Assembly (NCBI GenBank): GCA_963639765.1
Contig: CAVHXA010000006.1
Coordinates: 1-64,000, forward strand
Direction: 5' to 3'
DNA length: 64,000 bases
Source of the DNA: CAVHXA01 sp963639765
GTDB taxonomy: Bacteria > Bacillota > Clostridia > Oscillospirales > Oscillospiraceae
Translations under genes and position numbers: made by a program
Part shown: piece after piece, positions 1 to 8,268 of the stretch
How positions within the stretch are numbered: the first letter of the stretch is position 1
Layout of the letters: the number at the start of each line of letters is the position of its first letter
Notes under the pieces: generated by a model
Databases searched by the model: none
What the model was told of the DNA's origin: nothing
The model's input: the letters and a program-made list of their open reading frames with translations, nothing else

Positions 1-26
1 GGGGGTTGGGGGGTGGGGCGGCAGAG
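1..26. repeat. Probable end of a hairpin-rich intergenic repeat
   Basis: The first bases are G-rich and nearly match positions 59417-59440: both read GGGGGTT, a G run, T, GGGG, a short variable stretch and then GCAGAG. The 59.4 kb copy is the right edge of a block of four hairpins, so the window may open inside a second copy whose left part lies outside. The similarity covers only about 25 low-complexity bases, so chance is possible. Confidence 0.35.
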
Positions 27-65
27 CTGGCCTTGAAAAAGCGTGAAAAAAGTGAAAAATTACTC

Positions 66-94
66 TTGACAAATTCTTTTTGTTGGAGTTTAAT
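66..94 (+). promoter_or_regulatory. Sigma-A promoter for the tryptophan T-box transcript
   Basis: TTGACA and TTTAAT are separated by exactly 17 bases. Transcription would start near position 101, which gives a leader of about 420 nt before the first gene. That leader contains a complete T-box with its own terminator. Confidence 0.7.
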
Positions 95-100
95 GTTGAA

Positions 101-385
101 AACTTGATACCACAAACCGTTGAAGCGGAGATAAAGCTGTCAGCGCATCCACAGAGAGCCCCCGGTGCTGGGATGGGGGCGAAGAGCGGGGCAGCAAATG
201 GACCGCAGAGGGCAGGGGGAACAGCCGCAGGGCTCAGTATCCTTTGACGCGCGCCGGCGTTATCGGGCAGGGGGTGTATTGGCACTCTCATGAGGCGGTC
301 GCCGGATTCGGCGGCAAACAGGGTGGTACCGCAGGAAGTTTTCTCCTGTCCTTGTTTCCCAATCGGGAAGCGGGGGCATTTTTTT
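101..385 (+). promoter_or_regulatory. T-box leader, tryptophan (TGG) specifier, with terminator
   Basis: The T-box sequence AGGGTGGTACCGCAG lies at 320-334. It is followed by a perfect 14-bp G-U-tolerant hairpin (347-360 paired with 365-378) and seven T residues, which is an intrinsic terminator. Upstream is a Stem I-like region with GAGAG and GGTGCTG elements. On its 3' side the context GCAAATGGACCGC presents TGG (199-201) followed by A, as specifier codons usually are, and GCGG at 125-128 can close the stem with CCGC at 203-206. In this family uncharged tRNA pairs with the specifier and the T-box bulge and favours the antiterminator. A Trp codon fits the transporter downstream. The specifier assignment was made by eye and is less certain than the T-box itself. 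Confidence 0.88.
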
Positions 386-523
386 ATTTCAGGCAGCTTC
401 GCACAATCGCGCCTGCGGCACGCACAAATCCACAGAAAACTCAGAACAGTACCGCACAAAGCACTCGCGGATCTTTTCCAACGGGTCATGCGGTGCAAAA
501 TAAAACGAAAAGAGGTACATACC

Positions 524-1555
524 ATGAAAAAGATTCTTGCCGTTATCCTTTGTACACTGCTTTGTGCCGGCCTGTTTGCCGGCTGCGCCAAAACCGAAAC
601 CGCCGCTTCTGCCGAAACGGCACAGACCGCGGCTGCCGAAACCTCCGAAACTGCTGCTTCCGCAGAATATCGCGTAGCGATTGTTCAGCAGCTGGACCAT
701 TCCTCGCTCAATGAGATCCGCGAGGCTGTTGAGGCTGAGCTGGACGTACTTTCCGCCGAAAAGGGCATTACCGTCTCGTATACCGAATTCAACGGACAGA
801 ACGATGCCAGCGTGCTCAACCAGATCGGTACGCAGGTGGTTTCAGACGGCTATGATGCCGTGATTCCCATCGCAACACTGGCCGCGCAGTGCATGGCTAC
901 CGCAACCGAGGGAACGGATATCCCGGTGATCTATGCGGCCATTTCCGACCCGGAGGCCGGAGGCCTGACCGGTATTTCCAATGTAACCGGCACCAGCGAC
1001 GCGCTCAACACCGAGTTTATTCTGGACATGATGCTTGCCGTGGATCCCGACATACAGACGGTCGGTCTGCTGTATTCCAACTCCGAAGCCAATTCCGCCA
1101 CACCGGTTGCACAGGCCGAGGCCTATCTTACGGAAAAGGGTATTTCCTTTGTTGAGAAGACCGGCAACACCACCGACGAAATCGTTGCCGCCGTAAACTC
1201 CATGATCGGTCAGGTTGATGCTGTATTTACCCCAACCGACAACGTTGTAATGGCAGCCGAGGGGGCTGTGGCCGAAATTCTCAGCGCGGCCGGAATTCCT
1301 CACTATGCGGGTGCCGACTCCTTTGTCACATCCGGAGCCTTTGCGACCTGCGGCGTAAACTATACCGAGCTTGGCAGCTATACCGCCGACATGACTGTTG
1401 ACATTCTGCTTGGCGGGGCTGTTCCCGAATACCACGTGATGGACGGAGGCATCATCACTGTAAACACCGAAACGGCGGCGGCACTCGGCATCGACTATGC
1501 TCCCTTTGCCGAAATGGCCGGCACCGTAAAAGAGGTCACTACCGCCGCCGAATAA
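524..1555 (+). CDS. trpX: Tryptophan-type ABC transporter substrate-binding lipoprotein
   Basis: This 343-residue protein has a lipoprotein signal peptide (hydrophobic residues 4-19, lipobox ending in Gly-Cys) and an Ala/Thr/Glu-rich linker to about residue 45. The rest is an ABC substrate-binding fold of the PF04392 family, with the typical start VAIVQQLDH, a central YAAISDPEA and a late GVNYTELG. It would capture an aromatic amino acid outside the membrane and deliver it to the permease encoded 22 bases downstream. The start is ATG preceded by AGAGG. An in-frame upstream extension exists but has no ribosome binding site and runs into the T-box. The Trp-specifier T-box points to tryptophan as substrate. 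The family also includes tyrosine and other substrate binders, so substrate and symbol are inferred. Confidence 0.88.
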   Translation: MKKILAVILCTLLCAGLFAGCAKTETAASAETAQTAAAETSETAASAEYRVAIVQQLDHSSLNEIREAVEAELDVLSAEKGITVSYTEFNGQNDASVLNQIGTQVVSDGYDAVIPIATLAAQCMATATEGTDIPVIYAAISDPEAGGLTGISNVTGTSDALNTEFILDMMLAVDPDIQTVGLLYSNSEANSATPVAQAEAYLTEKGISFVEKTGNTTDEIVAAVNSMIGQVDAVFTPTDNVVMAAEGAVAEILSAAGIPHYAGADSFVTSGAFATCGVNYTELGSYTADMTVDILLGGAVPEYHVMDGGIITVNTETAAALGIDYAPFAEMAGTVKEVTTAAE

Positions 1556-1577
1556 AAGAAAAGGAGCGTATGCCGCT

Positions 1578-2489
1578 TTGCTGTCGCTTTCTGTTATAAC
1601 AAGTGCCCTGGAGCTTGGCTGCATCTATGCACTGGTCGCTCTGGCCCTGTTTGTAAGCTTTCGAATCCTGAACATTGCCGATATGACCACAGACGGCACT
1701 TTTACCCTTGGCTGTGCCGTGTCTGCCATGGCGGCTGTTGCCGGGCATCCGTTTCTGGCCCTGCTGCTGGCCATGCTGGCCGGAGCCTGCGCGGGCTTTG
1801 TCACTGCCGCCCTGCAGACCCGCCTTGGCGTGCCGTCGATTCTGGCGGGCATCATCACCAACACGGGCCTATATACCATCAATCTGGCGGTGATGGGCTT
1901 TTCATCCAATGTAAACATGCTTCGGGCCGCAACCGTTTTTTCCGAGGTACAGCGCCTGCTGGGCGCCTCGCCGGGCGGACCGTATAAGCTGCTTCTGGCT
2001 GCTGTAATTACGGCGGTGGTTCTCGCACTGCTGATTGCCTTTCTGGGCACACGGCTGGGTCTGTCTATCCGGGCAACGGGCGACAATCCGGATATGGTTC
2101 GCGCCAGCAGCATCAACACAACCTTTACCATCACCGTTGGCCTGTGCATTGCAAATGCCCTTACGGCTCTGTCGGGCGCCGTGCTTGCGCAGTATCAGAA
2201 AACAGCCGATATCAACCTGGGCACGGGCATGGTGATTATCGGACTGGCCTCACTGATTATCGGCGAGACGATTTTCGGACGGGGAGGCCTTTGGCTCAAG
2301 GCGTTGGGGGCCGTTGCGGGCAGCATCATCTATCGGTTTATCATCGCAATTGCCCTGCGGATGAATCTGCCGTCCGAATGCCTGAAGCTGATCTCGGCCA
2401 TCATCGTGGCGCTGGCGATTGCGGCACCAACGCTGAAAAACCGGCTTGCCTTTGCCCACAGCCGCGCTGCGGCGGAAAGAGAGGGCTGA
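1578..2489 (+). CDS. trpY: Tryptophan-type ABC transporter permease
   Basis: This 303-residue integral membrane protein belongs to the BPD_transp_2 (PF02653) group and has about eight to nine hydrophobic segments. The N-terminal block with FRILNIADMTTDGTFTLG is highly typical of permeases paired with PF04392 binding proteins. It forms the membrane channel of the importer. The start is TTG: AAGGAG lies 11 bases upstream, and the nearby ATG at 1570 is out of frame and stops after nine codons. One base separates its stop from the ATPase start, so the two are probably translationally coupled. Confidence 0.9.
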   Translation: MLSLSVITSALELGCIYALVALALFVSFRILNIADMTTDGTFTLGCAVSAMAAVAGHPFLALLLAMLAGACAGFVTAALQTRLGVPSILAGIITNTGLYTINLAVMGFSSNVNMLRAATVFSEVQRLLGASPGGPYKLLLAAVITAVVLALLIAFLGTRLGLSIRATGDNPDMVRASSINTTFTITVGLCIANALTALSGAVLAQYQKTADINLGTGMVIIGLASLIIGETIFGRGGLWLKALGAVAGSIIYRFIIAIALRMNLPSECLKLISAIIVALAIAAPTLKNRLAFAHSRAAAEREG

Positions 2490-2490
2490 C

Positions 2491-3297
2491 ATGCTGGAGC
2501 TGACACACGTAAGCAAAACCTTCAACCCCGGCACCGTAAACCGGAAAACGGCCCTGCAGGACGTGAGCCTGCATGTGGAAAAGGGCGAGTTCATTACATT
2601 GCTTGGAAGCAACGGCGCCGGAAAGAGTACCCTGTTCAACGCCATAGCAGGAGCCTTTGTGCCCGACAGCGGACATGTGATTCTTGAGGGAAACGATATT
2701 ACCCTTCTGCCGGACTATAAGCGCAGCAAGTTTATCGGCCGCATGTTTCAGGACCCGCTGCGCGGGACGGCTCCAAACATGAGCATAGAAGAAAATCTGG
2801 CACTTGCCTATCTGCGGGCCGGCGGCCGCAGCTCGCCCTTTTCGCGCATTACCAGAGCGGACCGCGAGAAATTTCGCGACAGGCTTGCCCAGCTGGGTCT
2901 TGGCCTTGAGGATCGCATGAAACAGCCGGTCGGTCTGCTTTCGGGCGGACAGCGGCAGGCTCTTACGCTGCTTATGGCTACGGTGGTTGTCCCCAGACTG
3001 CTGCTGCTTGATGAGCATACGGCGGCGCTGGACCCGGCCACGGCCGAAAAGGTCCTGGAGCTGACAAAACGCATTGTTGAGGAAAATCAGATCACCTGTC
3101 TGATGATCACGCACAACATGAGCTCCGCGCTGGCTCTGGGCAGCCGTACGCTGATGATGAACGACGGGCGCATTGTTCTGGATCTCGACGACCGGGCCCG
3201 GCGCGGCCTGACGGTTGCCGACCTGGTGGATCTGTTCCGCGGCAGCACCGACAGCTGCCTGGATAACGACCGGATGCTGCTCGATCAGAAGGCCTGA
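2491..3297 (+). CDS. trpZ: Tryptophan-type ABC transporter ATP-binding protein
   Basis: This 268-residue ABC ATPase has Walker A GSNGAGKST near residue 40, a Q-loop region FQDPLRGTAPNMS, signature LSGGQRQAL near residue 155 and Walker B LLLLDEHTAALDP. DEHTAALDP rather than DEPT is characteristic of this importer subfamily. It energises transport by the permease encoded just upstream. The chosen ATG directly follows the permease stop. A longer in-frame reading starting inside the permease is possible but unlikely. It is the last gene of the T-box-controlled unit, and a bidirectional terminator lies about 180 bases downstream. Confidence 0.92.
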   Translation: MLELTHVSKTFNPGTVNRKTALQDVSLHVEKGEFITLLGSNGAGKSTLFNAIAGAFVPDSGHVILEGNDITLLPDYKRSKFIGRMFQDPLRGTAPNMSIEENLALAYLRAGGRSSPFSRITRADREKFRDRLAQLGLGLEDRMKQPVGLLSGGQRQALTLLMATVVVPRLLLLDEHTAALDPATAEKVLELTKRIVEENQITCLMITHNMSSALALGSRTLMMNDGRIVLDLDDRARRGLTVADLVDLFRGSTDSCLDNDRMLLDQKA

Positions 3298-3319
3298 TGA
3301 CATCCGTGCCCCTGCACAA

Positions 3320-3445
3320 CGCACCTGCGGCACTTTGCAGATCCTTCCCGCCGACGCATCGTTATCAAACCTTTCCATACACAGAGTATGTTCGGTTTTC
3401 TTCCTCGATTCGGCAGGAAATCTCCTGCAAAACGCTCTTTTCGAA
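3320..3445. repeat. Copy A of a dispersed degenerate intergenic repeat
   Basis: This copy shares ordered blocks with 24252-24356: CGC-N-CCTGCGGCA-N-TTTGCAGA, then CCATACACAGAG-N-ATG, GATTCGGCA and TTCGAA. Both copies lie between a stop codon and an intrinsic terminator. A fragment of the first block also occurs at 408-420. The spacing between blocks differs, as expected of a diverged or structured repeat. Confidence 0.6.
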
Positions 3446-3478
3446 GGATGCGGCAGGTCGGCGCGGACCGATACAAAA

Positions 3479-3530
3479 AACCCGGACCCCTCAGGCCGCG
3501 ATGGCTTGAAAAAGGTCCGGGTTCTTTTTT
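3479..3530. terminator. Bidirectional intrinsic terminator
   Basis: AACCCGGACC (3479-3488) pairs with GGTCCGGGTT (3514-3523). T residues follow on the plus strand and A residues precede on the left, so it can end both the rightward ABC operon and the leftward surface-protein gene. Confidence 0.85.
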
Positions 3531-3553
3531 CGGCAGGGATGCAATCCTGCGTG

Positions 3554-5695
3554 TTATTCGGCGGTGATCGGCTGCGTATCGGCAGAGGCCAGGTAGACAG
3601 CCTCGGTGTCTGCCGGCTTTTCGTAGACGGGCTGCGTCGCTGCAGTGGTGATTGCGATGGTGCGCGAGGCTTCGTCGTAGTTCACGCCAAAGCCCAGAAC
3701 GTCGGCCAGATCGCGCAGCTTGAAGTAGTTGTTGTCGTTGATGCTGTAGACGTCCAGATCGGCAGGCTGACCGTTGATGAGAATGCTCTGCGGACTGATG
3801 AGAATCTTTGTCGGCTCGCTCAGAGCAGTCAGCTCACCGCCGACAGCCTGATAGGGTGCATCGGTCAGGATTTCCACGGCGTTGGACTCGGCGTTGTAGG
3901 ATACGGCAAACTGTGCGTCGGTGCCGTTGAGCAGAGAAGCCAGATCGCGCAGCTTGAAATAGTTTGCGCCGTCGCAGTTGTAGGCCGCAGTGTCGGCAGC
4001 CTTGCCGTCGACTGTAAGGGCCTGTGTGGAGATGACAACCGTGGGGCTGGAATTCAGACCTGCTTCGTAGGATTCGTCAGGGCTCAGGGTGCCGGCTTCG
4101 GCGAGCACGGGCTCGGTATAGCTGTCGGCATTGACCTCGGCGGGGTTGAAATCGGAGCTGAAATATTCCTCGGCAAGGGCTTCGGGATCGAAGGTATAGG
4201 CCTCTGCCGTGCCGATGGCGGGCATATAGCTCTGTGCGCTGTGGTCCTCAGTGGAGTAGGTGCCGGTTACGGTGAGGGTGCAGGCACTGTCACCCTGCGC
4301 ATAGACCGTGCCGTCGGGGGCCGTGATGGAAACAGCCTTGCCGTCGCTGCCGGTGATGGCGGCTCCGCCTGTATACAGGTCACGAACCAGACTGTCTCCG
4401 GTAAGGGTCCAGCTTGAGGAGGCGTCGAGATAAACGTCGCAGCCGCGCGAGCCGTTGTCTTCACGGGCATAGATGGCGTTTTCCACGCGGGAGCCCTGCG
4501 TGAAGAAGCAGCTCAGATAGCTGTAGGTGTCGTAGATGATGTCGCCGGAAACGTCCTGGCTGACGCAGTACAGGCCGCATTCCGAGCCGTTGGCACCGGC
4601 GGTGCCCCAGCCGCGGCGGTTGGTGTTGCAGGCACACAGCAAAAAGGGCTCGTTTTCGCCGGCATATTGGATATCTACGTCGGCAAGGGAGATGTAGCAG
4701 TAGGTGTTGGTGGTATAGAACATTTTTGCGTTTTCAAGCTGACAGTTGTCTTTGAGCACGCCGCCGACCATGGTAAAGTAGCTTGTGCCCTCGGCAGCGT
4801 CGCCGGACATCGACTGATAGACCATTACGTTGCAGGCCTCGTCGTCGTCGGAGGCGGTGTAGTTGCCCTCGAGGTAGCAGTTGTAGAGCTTGCCGGGGTT
4901 GCGGCCCTCAAAGCACATGGCCTGCGCGTTGCGGGCAATGAGCACGGCATTGGAGACGGTGATGTCCGCCACGCAGTAGATGGCGGGAGAACCGGTGCCC
5001 AGAGAACCGTTGGACACATAGGCGCCCGAATCAACAACCATCAGGCCGCTGCCGCGGTCGGAACGGATGGCAGCCGAAGAACCGCCCTCGGTCCATACGT
5101 TCAGGTTGTCCGCATACAGGGTACCGCCTCCGGCAACCATGATGCCGCCGCTTGCATTCTGCCGAGTAACCACGGCGGTGTCGGTCAGACGGACGGAGGC
5201 ATCGCCATAGGCAAACACGCCGTTGGCGCCCTTATTGTCGGTCAGCACCGTGCCGCCCTCAACGGAAACATCGGCGTTGTCGCAGATCAGCAGACCAGAG
5301 TTGACGCCGTAGAAGCTGGCGTCATCGCCGCCGGAGAAGGTTCCGGCCGTTTTGGTGATGGTGGGGTTGATCAGGCTGACACGGCGATAGTCTCTGGCGC
5401 GTACGGAGTTTCCAAAGGAATCTGCCTGAGAGTATTCCGGGAACAGGGTGTTGGTGTATACACCGTCCTGCAGCTCGGTCTGGATGAAGCCGTCTTCATC
5501 CTCAGCATAATAAAAGCTGTGGGAGCCGCCGCCCGGAGGGGGAGCCATTCCGCCGGGGCCGCCGGGGCCGCCTGCTCCGCCGGGCATATCGGGGGGCATA
5601 TCGGGGGGTGCAGCCAGAGCCGAGGCGCACATGCCGAAAACCAGACACAGGCACAGCGCGGCAGACAGCAGTCTGCGGGAAAACTGCTTGGACAT
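3554..5695 (-). CDS. Secreted beta-helix protein with two stalk domains
   Basis: This 713-residue protein has a signal peptide (residues 1-28, ending ASALA) followed by a Pro/Asp/Met then Gly/Pro-rich tract to about residue 60. The central 450 residues contain many short Gly/Asn/Ser-rich beta repeats (GVFAYGDASV, GGIMVAGGG, SPAIYCVADI), as in right-handed beta-helix proteins. Two copper-amine-oxidase N-terminal-like stalk domains follow (about 550-630 and 630-685), each with the signature NYFKLRDLA. Such stalk domains occur in many clostridial surface proteins and do not imply amine oxidase activity. The ATG has AGGAAGAG upstream, and the 18-residue in-frame extension lacks a site. I do not recognise a specific function. 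Adhesion or matrix structure is a guess. There is no SLH or LPXTG anchor, so it may be released or held by the stalk domains. Confidence 0.72.
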   Translation of the reverse strand: MSKQFSRRLLSAALCLCLVFGMCASALAAPPDMPPDMPGGAGGPGGPGGMAPPPGGGSHSFYYAEDEDGFIQTELQDGVYTNTLFPEYSQADSFGNSVRARDYRRVSLINPTITKTAGTFSGGDDASFYGVNSGLLICDNADVSVEGGTVLTDNKGANGVFAYGDASVRLTDTAVVTRQNASGGIMVAGGGTLYADNLNVWTEGGSSAAIRSDRGSGLMVVDSGAYVSNGSLGTGSPAIYCVADITVSNAVLIARNAQAMCFEGRNPGKLYNCYLEGNYTASDDDEACNVMVYQSMSGDAAEGTSYFTMVGGVLKDNCQLENAKMFYTTNTYCYISLADVDIQYAGENEPFLLCACNTNRRGWGTAGANGSECGLYCVSQDVSGDIIYDTYSYLSCFFTQGSRVENAIYAREDNGSRGCDVYLDASSSWTLTGDSLVRDLYTGGAAITGSDGKAVSITAPDGTVYAQGDSACTLTVTGTYSTEDHSAQSYMPAIGTAEAYTFDPEALAEEYFSSDFNPAEVNADSYTEPVLAEAGTLSPDESYEAGLNSSPTVVISTQALTVDGKAADTAAYNCDGANYFKLRDLASLLNGTDAQFAVSYNAESNAVEILTDAPYQAVGGELTALSEPTKILISPQSILINGQPADLDVYSINDNNYFKLRDLADVLGFGVNYDEASRTIAITTAATQPVYEKPADTEAVYLASADTQPITAE

Positions 5696-5853
5696 AAATC
5701 TCTTCCTTTCTGTGGAGGTGCCGCAGCACACACCAGTCTGAAACAGCACCGGTCCGCTGACTCTGCCGATGTCGGGTTCTCCGGGAAACGCAGGCTCTGA
5801 GCCGCCCCTTGCGGCAGAGGGGAACGGGGCTGCGATGCTGTTCTGAAGCTATA

Positions 5854-6678
5854 CTATCGCAGGATTTCGGATCTGTAAACCCCGATTTCAACCGGGACGT
5901 TTTCGTGGGTATAGCTCCAGCTGTATTCACCCTTCTGCTCCACGGCAAGACAGCAGGCAACATTCTGTGACGGATCGGGGTGCCCCTGCCAGAGCCGATA
6001 GAGCGTGGGCAGAAAGACCGGCCAGCGGCTGGCTTCGTATTCGGCATGATCGGAGGGAACGTCCGCACCCTTGAGCGCGTCCGGATTTTCGGCCAGCATT
6101 TTTTTGATAAAGGCGGGAGGCTCGTGGACGGTGGTGCTTACGACACTTGCAGTGAGGTGGCGGCAGCCGCCGGGGCAGTCTTCCCACATGTGTACGGTCA
6201 TATCCACAAATTCATCCAGATCATTGAACACACCCTCTACAATTACGTGGCGCAGGGCTTTGGTAAAGGGAAAATAGTCCAGAGGCAGACGGTTGATCTG
6301 AATGCCGCTGCCGCCGAAAACGGGCCGGCCCTCGCCGGTTGTTTCGGAAATCATGTGGGCCGAGTGCAGAAAACCGTATTGCCACGGTGCACGTACCCAG
6401 CTGAAGCGTTTGTGTGAGCCGGGAGCCCAGAGATAATAGCCCTTTTCCATGTTGGCCCAGAACCAGTCGATCATTTCGGACGAAACACCCGGCAAAAAAT
6501 GCTGGCATGCGCTTTTGAGCTGCCATTTGCGTTCGAGCGCCATGGGATTGAGCACGGGATCGGCAATAGGCGGCTGCGGCCGGTTGAGCGGGACAAAGGG
6601 AAGGGGCTTTATCAGAATGTTGTCTTCAACGGGCAGATAGGTCTGTCCGGCGTTTGGAGTGTAGTCGTTCTGCGTCAT
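5854..6678 (-). CDS. DAPG hydrolase (PhlG) / phloretin hydrolase family protein
   Basis: This 274-residue cytoplasmic protein resembles the zinc-dependent C-C hydrolases PhlG (2,4-diacetylphloroglucinol hydrolase) and bacterial phloretin hydrolase. Family-like segments are LWAPGSHKRFSW (residues 83-94), an HxxxE pair H211/E215 in SDHAEYEASRW, and FLPTLYRLW just after it. In the family, His and Glu side chains hold the catalytic metal and the enzyme cleaves an acyl group from a phenolic ring. The start ATG follows AAAGGAG at good spacing, and a leftward promoter lies about 85 bases upstream. The substrate cannot be read from sequence. A dietary flavonoid breakdown product is plausible for a gut Clostridium but unproven. 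The surface-protein gene lies 158 bases downstream in the same direction. Confidence 0.68.
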   Translation of the reverse strand: MTQNDYTPNAGQTYLPVEDNILIKPLPFVPLNRPQPPIADPVLNPMALERKWQLKSACQHFLPGVSSEMIDWFWANMEKGYYLWAPGSHKRFSWVRAPWQYGFLHSAHMISETTGEGRPVFGGSGIQINRLPLDYFPFTKALRHVIVEGVFNDLDEFVDMTVHMWEDCPGGCRHLTASVVSTTVHEPPAFIKKMLAENPDALKGADVPSDHAEYEASRWPVFLPTLYRLWQGHPDPSQNVACCLAVEQKGEYSWSYTHENVPVEIGVYRSEILR

Positions 6679-6761
6679 GGTGTGCTCCTTTCTGCCCTTG
6701 CGGGATTTGTTTGATTCGGTCGGCAAGCTGTGCAGGCATCTGCACTCTGCATTTCCACATT

Positions 6762-6790
6762 GTTATAGCACGGTTTTCCGCCTTTTGCAA
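6762..6790 (-). promoter_or_regulatory. Promoter for the PhlG-like gene
   Basis: Read leftward, TTGCAA and TATAAC are separated by 17 bases, about 85 bases before the start codon at 6678. Confidence 0.6.
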
Positions 6791-6959
6791 GGCGGCTCCG
6801 TATGGACGGGAGGCCCCGACCCGCGCAGCGGGGGATCCGCCTCGAAGGACAGCCTGCCCGCACGCGGCCGGCATTCAGCTGTTTTGACAGAGCAGCGAAT
6901 GCGGGAAGGCAGCTTTTTATACATTCTGCACCAAATGCGGAATTTTATGGAACAGGTGG

Positions 6960-6988
6960 TTGACAGGCCTGCGGGAGCGTGATAGAAT
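6960..6988 (+). promoter_or_regulatory. Sigma-A promoter for the lysine-riboswitch transcript
   Basis: TTGACA and TAGAAT are separated by exactly 17 bases. The predicted start near 6995 lies just before the first helix of the lysine riboswitch. It is the only strong promoter seen between 6679 and 7307. Confidence 0.8.
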
Positions 6989-6999
6989 CCGCTCAAATT

Positions 7000-7170
7000 G
7001 AATCGCTTTTCGATAGAGGCGCGGGCTTTATAAGTACCGTCCGGCAAGGGCAGGCAGCCGTCGGACGAAAAAGGAAATCCCGCCGAAGTGTCGGACCACG
7101 GCCTGGTGCTCCGATGCTGGGTCGGCAGAGAAGATCTGCCGGACTGTCACAGATTTTTTTGTGAAGCGCT
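7000..7170 (+). promoter_or_regulatory. Lysine riboswitch (L box)
   Basis: Conserved L-box elements occur in the right order: GATAGAGGCGCG (7012-7023), TAAGTA (7031-7036), AAAAGGAAATCCCGCCGAAG (7069-7088), and ACTGTCA (7143-7149) near the 3' end. CGCTTTTC at about 7003-7010 can pair with GTGAAGCG at about 7161-7168 to close helix P1. The layout and spacing match the lysC-type leader of Bacillus subtilis. In this class lysine binding stabilises the aptamer and lets a downstream terminator form, which lowers expression when lysine is plentiful. Confidence 0.88.
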
Positions 7171-7223
7171 ATCACTGGCAGACGGGTGCCCCGACAGGGG
7201 GCGCAGCTTCCGTATCTTCCATG

Positions 7224-7250
7224 AACCGCTTGACAAAGCGGTTCTTTTTT
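7224..7250 (+). terminator. Riboswitch expression-platform terminator
   Basis: AACCGC (7224-7229) pairs with GCGGTT (7238-7243), followed by C and six T. It lies between the lysine aptamer and the first transporter gene, where the switch would act. The GC-rich segment 7163-7210 between them can fold and may contain the antiterminator. Confidence 0.78.
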
Positions 7251-7307
7251 CATTCTCCCCTCCGGCGGGGGAAAAAGCGCCGGGAACAATCGTTCTGAGG
7301 AGAAAAC

Positions 7308-8225
7308 ATGAGAAGATTGCTGAGTGTCTGCCTTGCTCTGGCCATGCTGCTGGGCCTTTGTGCCTGCGGCTCGCAAACCGAAACCACGGCCGAAACCGCA
7401 GCCGAAACCACAGCCGATGCGCAGACGGCAGAACAGACTGCCGCCATTCCCGGGCTCGAAGACGGCGTGTTTACCGTTGGCATGGAGTGCGCCTATGCTC
7501 CCTACAACTGGACGCAGATGGACGATTCCAACGGCGCGGTTGCCATTTCCAATGTGCCCGGGGCCTATGCAAACGGCTATGATGTGATGATCGCAAAGAA
7601 AATTGCCGAAGCCAACGGCTGGCAGCTCGAAATCGTTTCCAGCGCGTGGGATTCGCTGTGTCCCGCAGTGCAGTCCGGCAGCATGGATGCCAACATTGCG
7701 GGCCAGTCGATGACAGCCGACCGCATGCAGCAGGTGGATATGGCCGGGCCTTACTACTACGCAATCATCGTGATACTTACCACCAAAGACAGCCTATATG
7801 CCAATGCCGCATCCATTGCCGATCTGGCAGGCGGCAAGTGTACCTCGCAGTCGGGAACCATCTGGTATGATACCTGCCTGCCCCAGATTCCGGACATCGA
7901 CCTGCTGGCTCCGTCCGACGGGGCGCCTGCCATGATCATGCAGCTGCAGACCGGCACGGTTGATTTTGTCTGCACCGACATGCCCACTGCAATGGGTGCC
8001 GTTGCCAAAGACGACAATCTTGTGATTCTCGACTTCTCCGGCACCGACGGTGATTTTCAGTTTGCCTCAGACGCCGAGCGCGCGGAAAACGTAAACATCG
8101 GCATCTCCGTGCAAAAGGGCAACACCGCGCTGCAGCAGGCCATCGACTCGGTCCTGTCCACCATGACCGAAGACGACTTCAACGCGATGATGGATCAGGC
8201 CATCGCCGTTCAGCCGGAGGTATAA
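7308..8225 (+). CDS. Amino-acid (probably lysine) ABC substrate-binding lipoprotein
   Basis: This 305-residue lipoprotein has the lipobox LCAC with lipidated Cys20, then a Glu/Thr/Ala-rich linker to about residue 45. The rest is a family 3 periplasmic-binding-protein fold (SBP_bac_3), including VGMECAYAPYNW, NGYDVMIAKKIAEANGWQLEIV and the hinge segment SGTIWYDTCLPQI. Proteins of this family bind polar amino acids. The upstream lysine riboswitch makes lysine the likely ligand, which is an inference from regulation. ATG is preceded by GAGGAGA. The permease gene follows after 43 bases. Confidence 0.9.
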   Translation: MRRLLSVCLALAMLLGLCACGSQTETTAETAAETTADAQTAEQTAAIPGLEDGVFTVGMECAYAPYNWTQMDDSNGAVAISNVPGAYANGYDVMIAKKIAEANGWQLEIVSSAWDSLCPAVQSGSMDANIAGQSMTADRMQQVDMAGPYYYAIIVILTTKDSLYANAASIADLAGGKCTSQSGTIWYDTCLPQIPDIDLLAPSDGAPAMIMQLQTGTVDFVCTDMPTAMGAVAKDDNLVILDFSGTDGDFQFASDAERAENVNIGISVQKGNTALQQAIDSVLSTMTEDDFNAMMDQAIAVQPEV

Positions 8226-8268
8226 CGCAAAGACGCCCCGAATTTCCGCTCGAAAGGAGCCTTTTGCT

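Noticed and set aside
244..714. Small open frames in the T-box leader and signal-peptide region
   Set aside because: The sequence is explained by the structured leader and the binding-protein gene; no ribosome site or protein family supports them.
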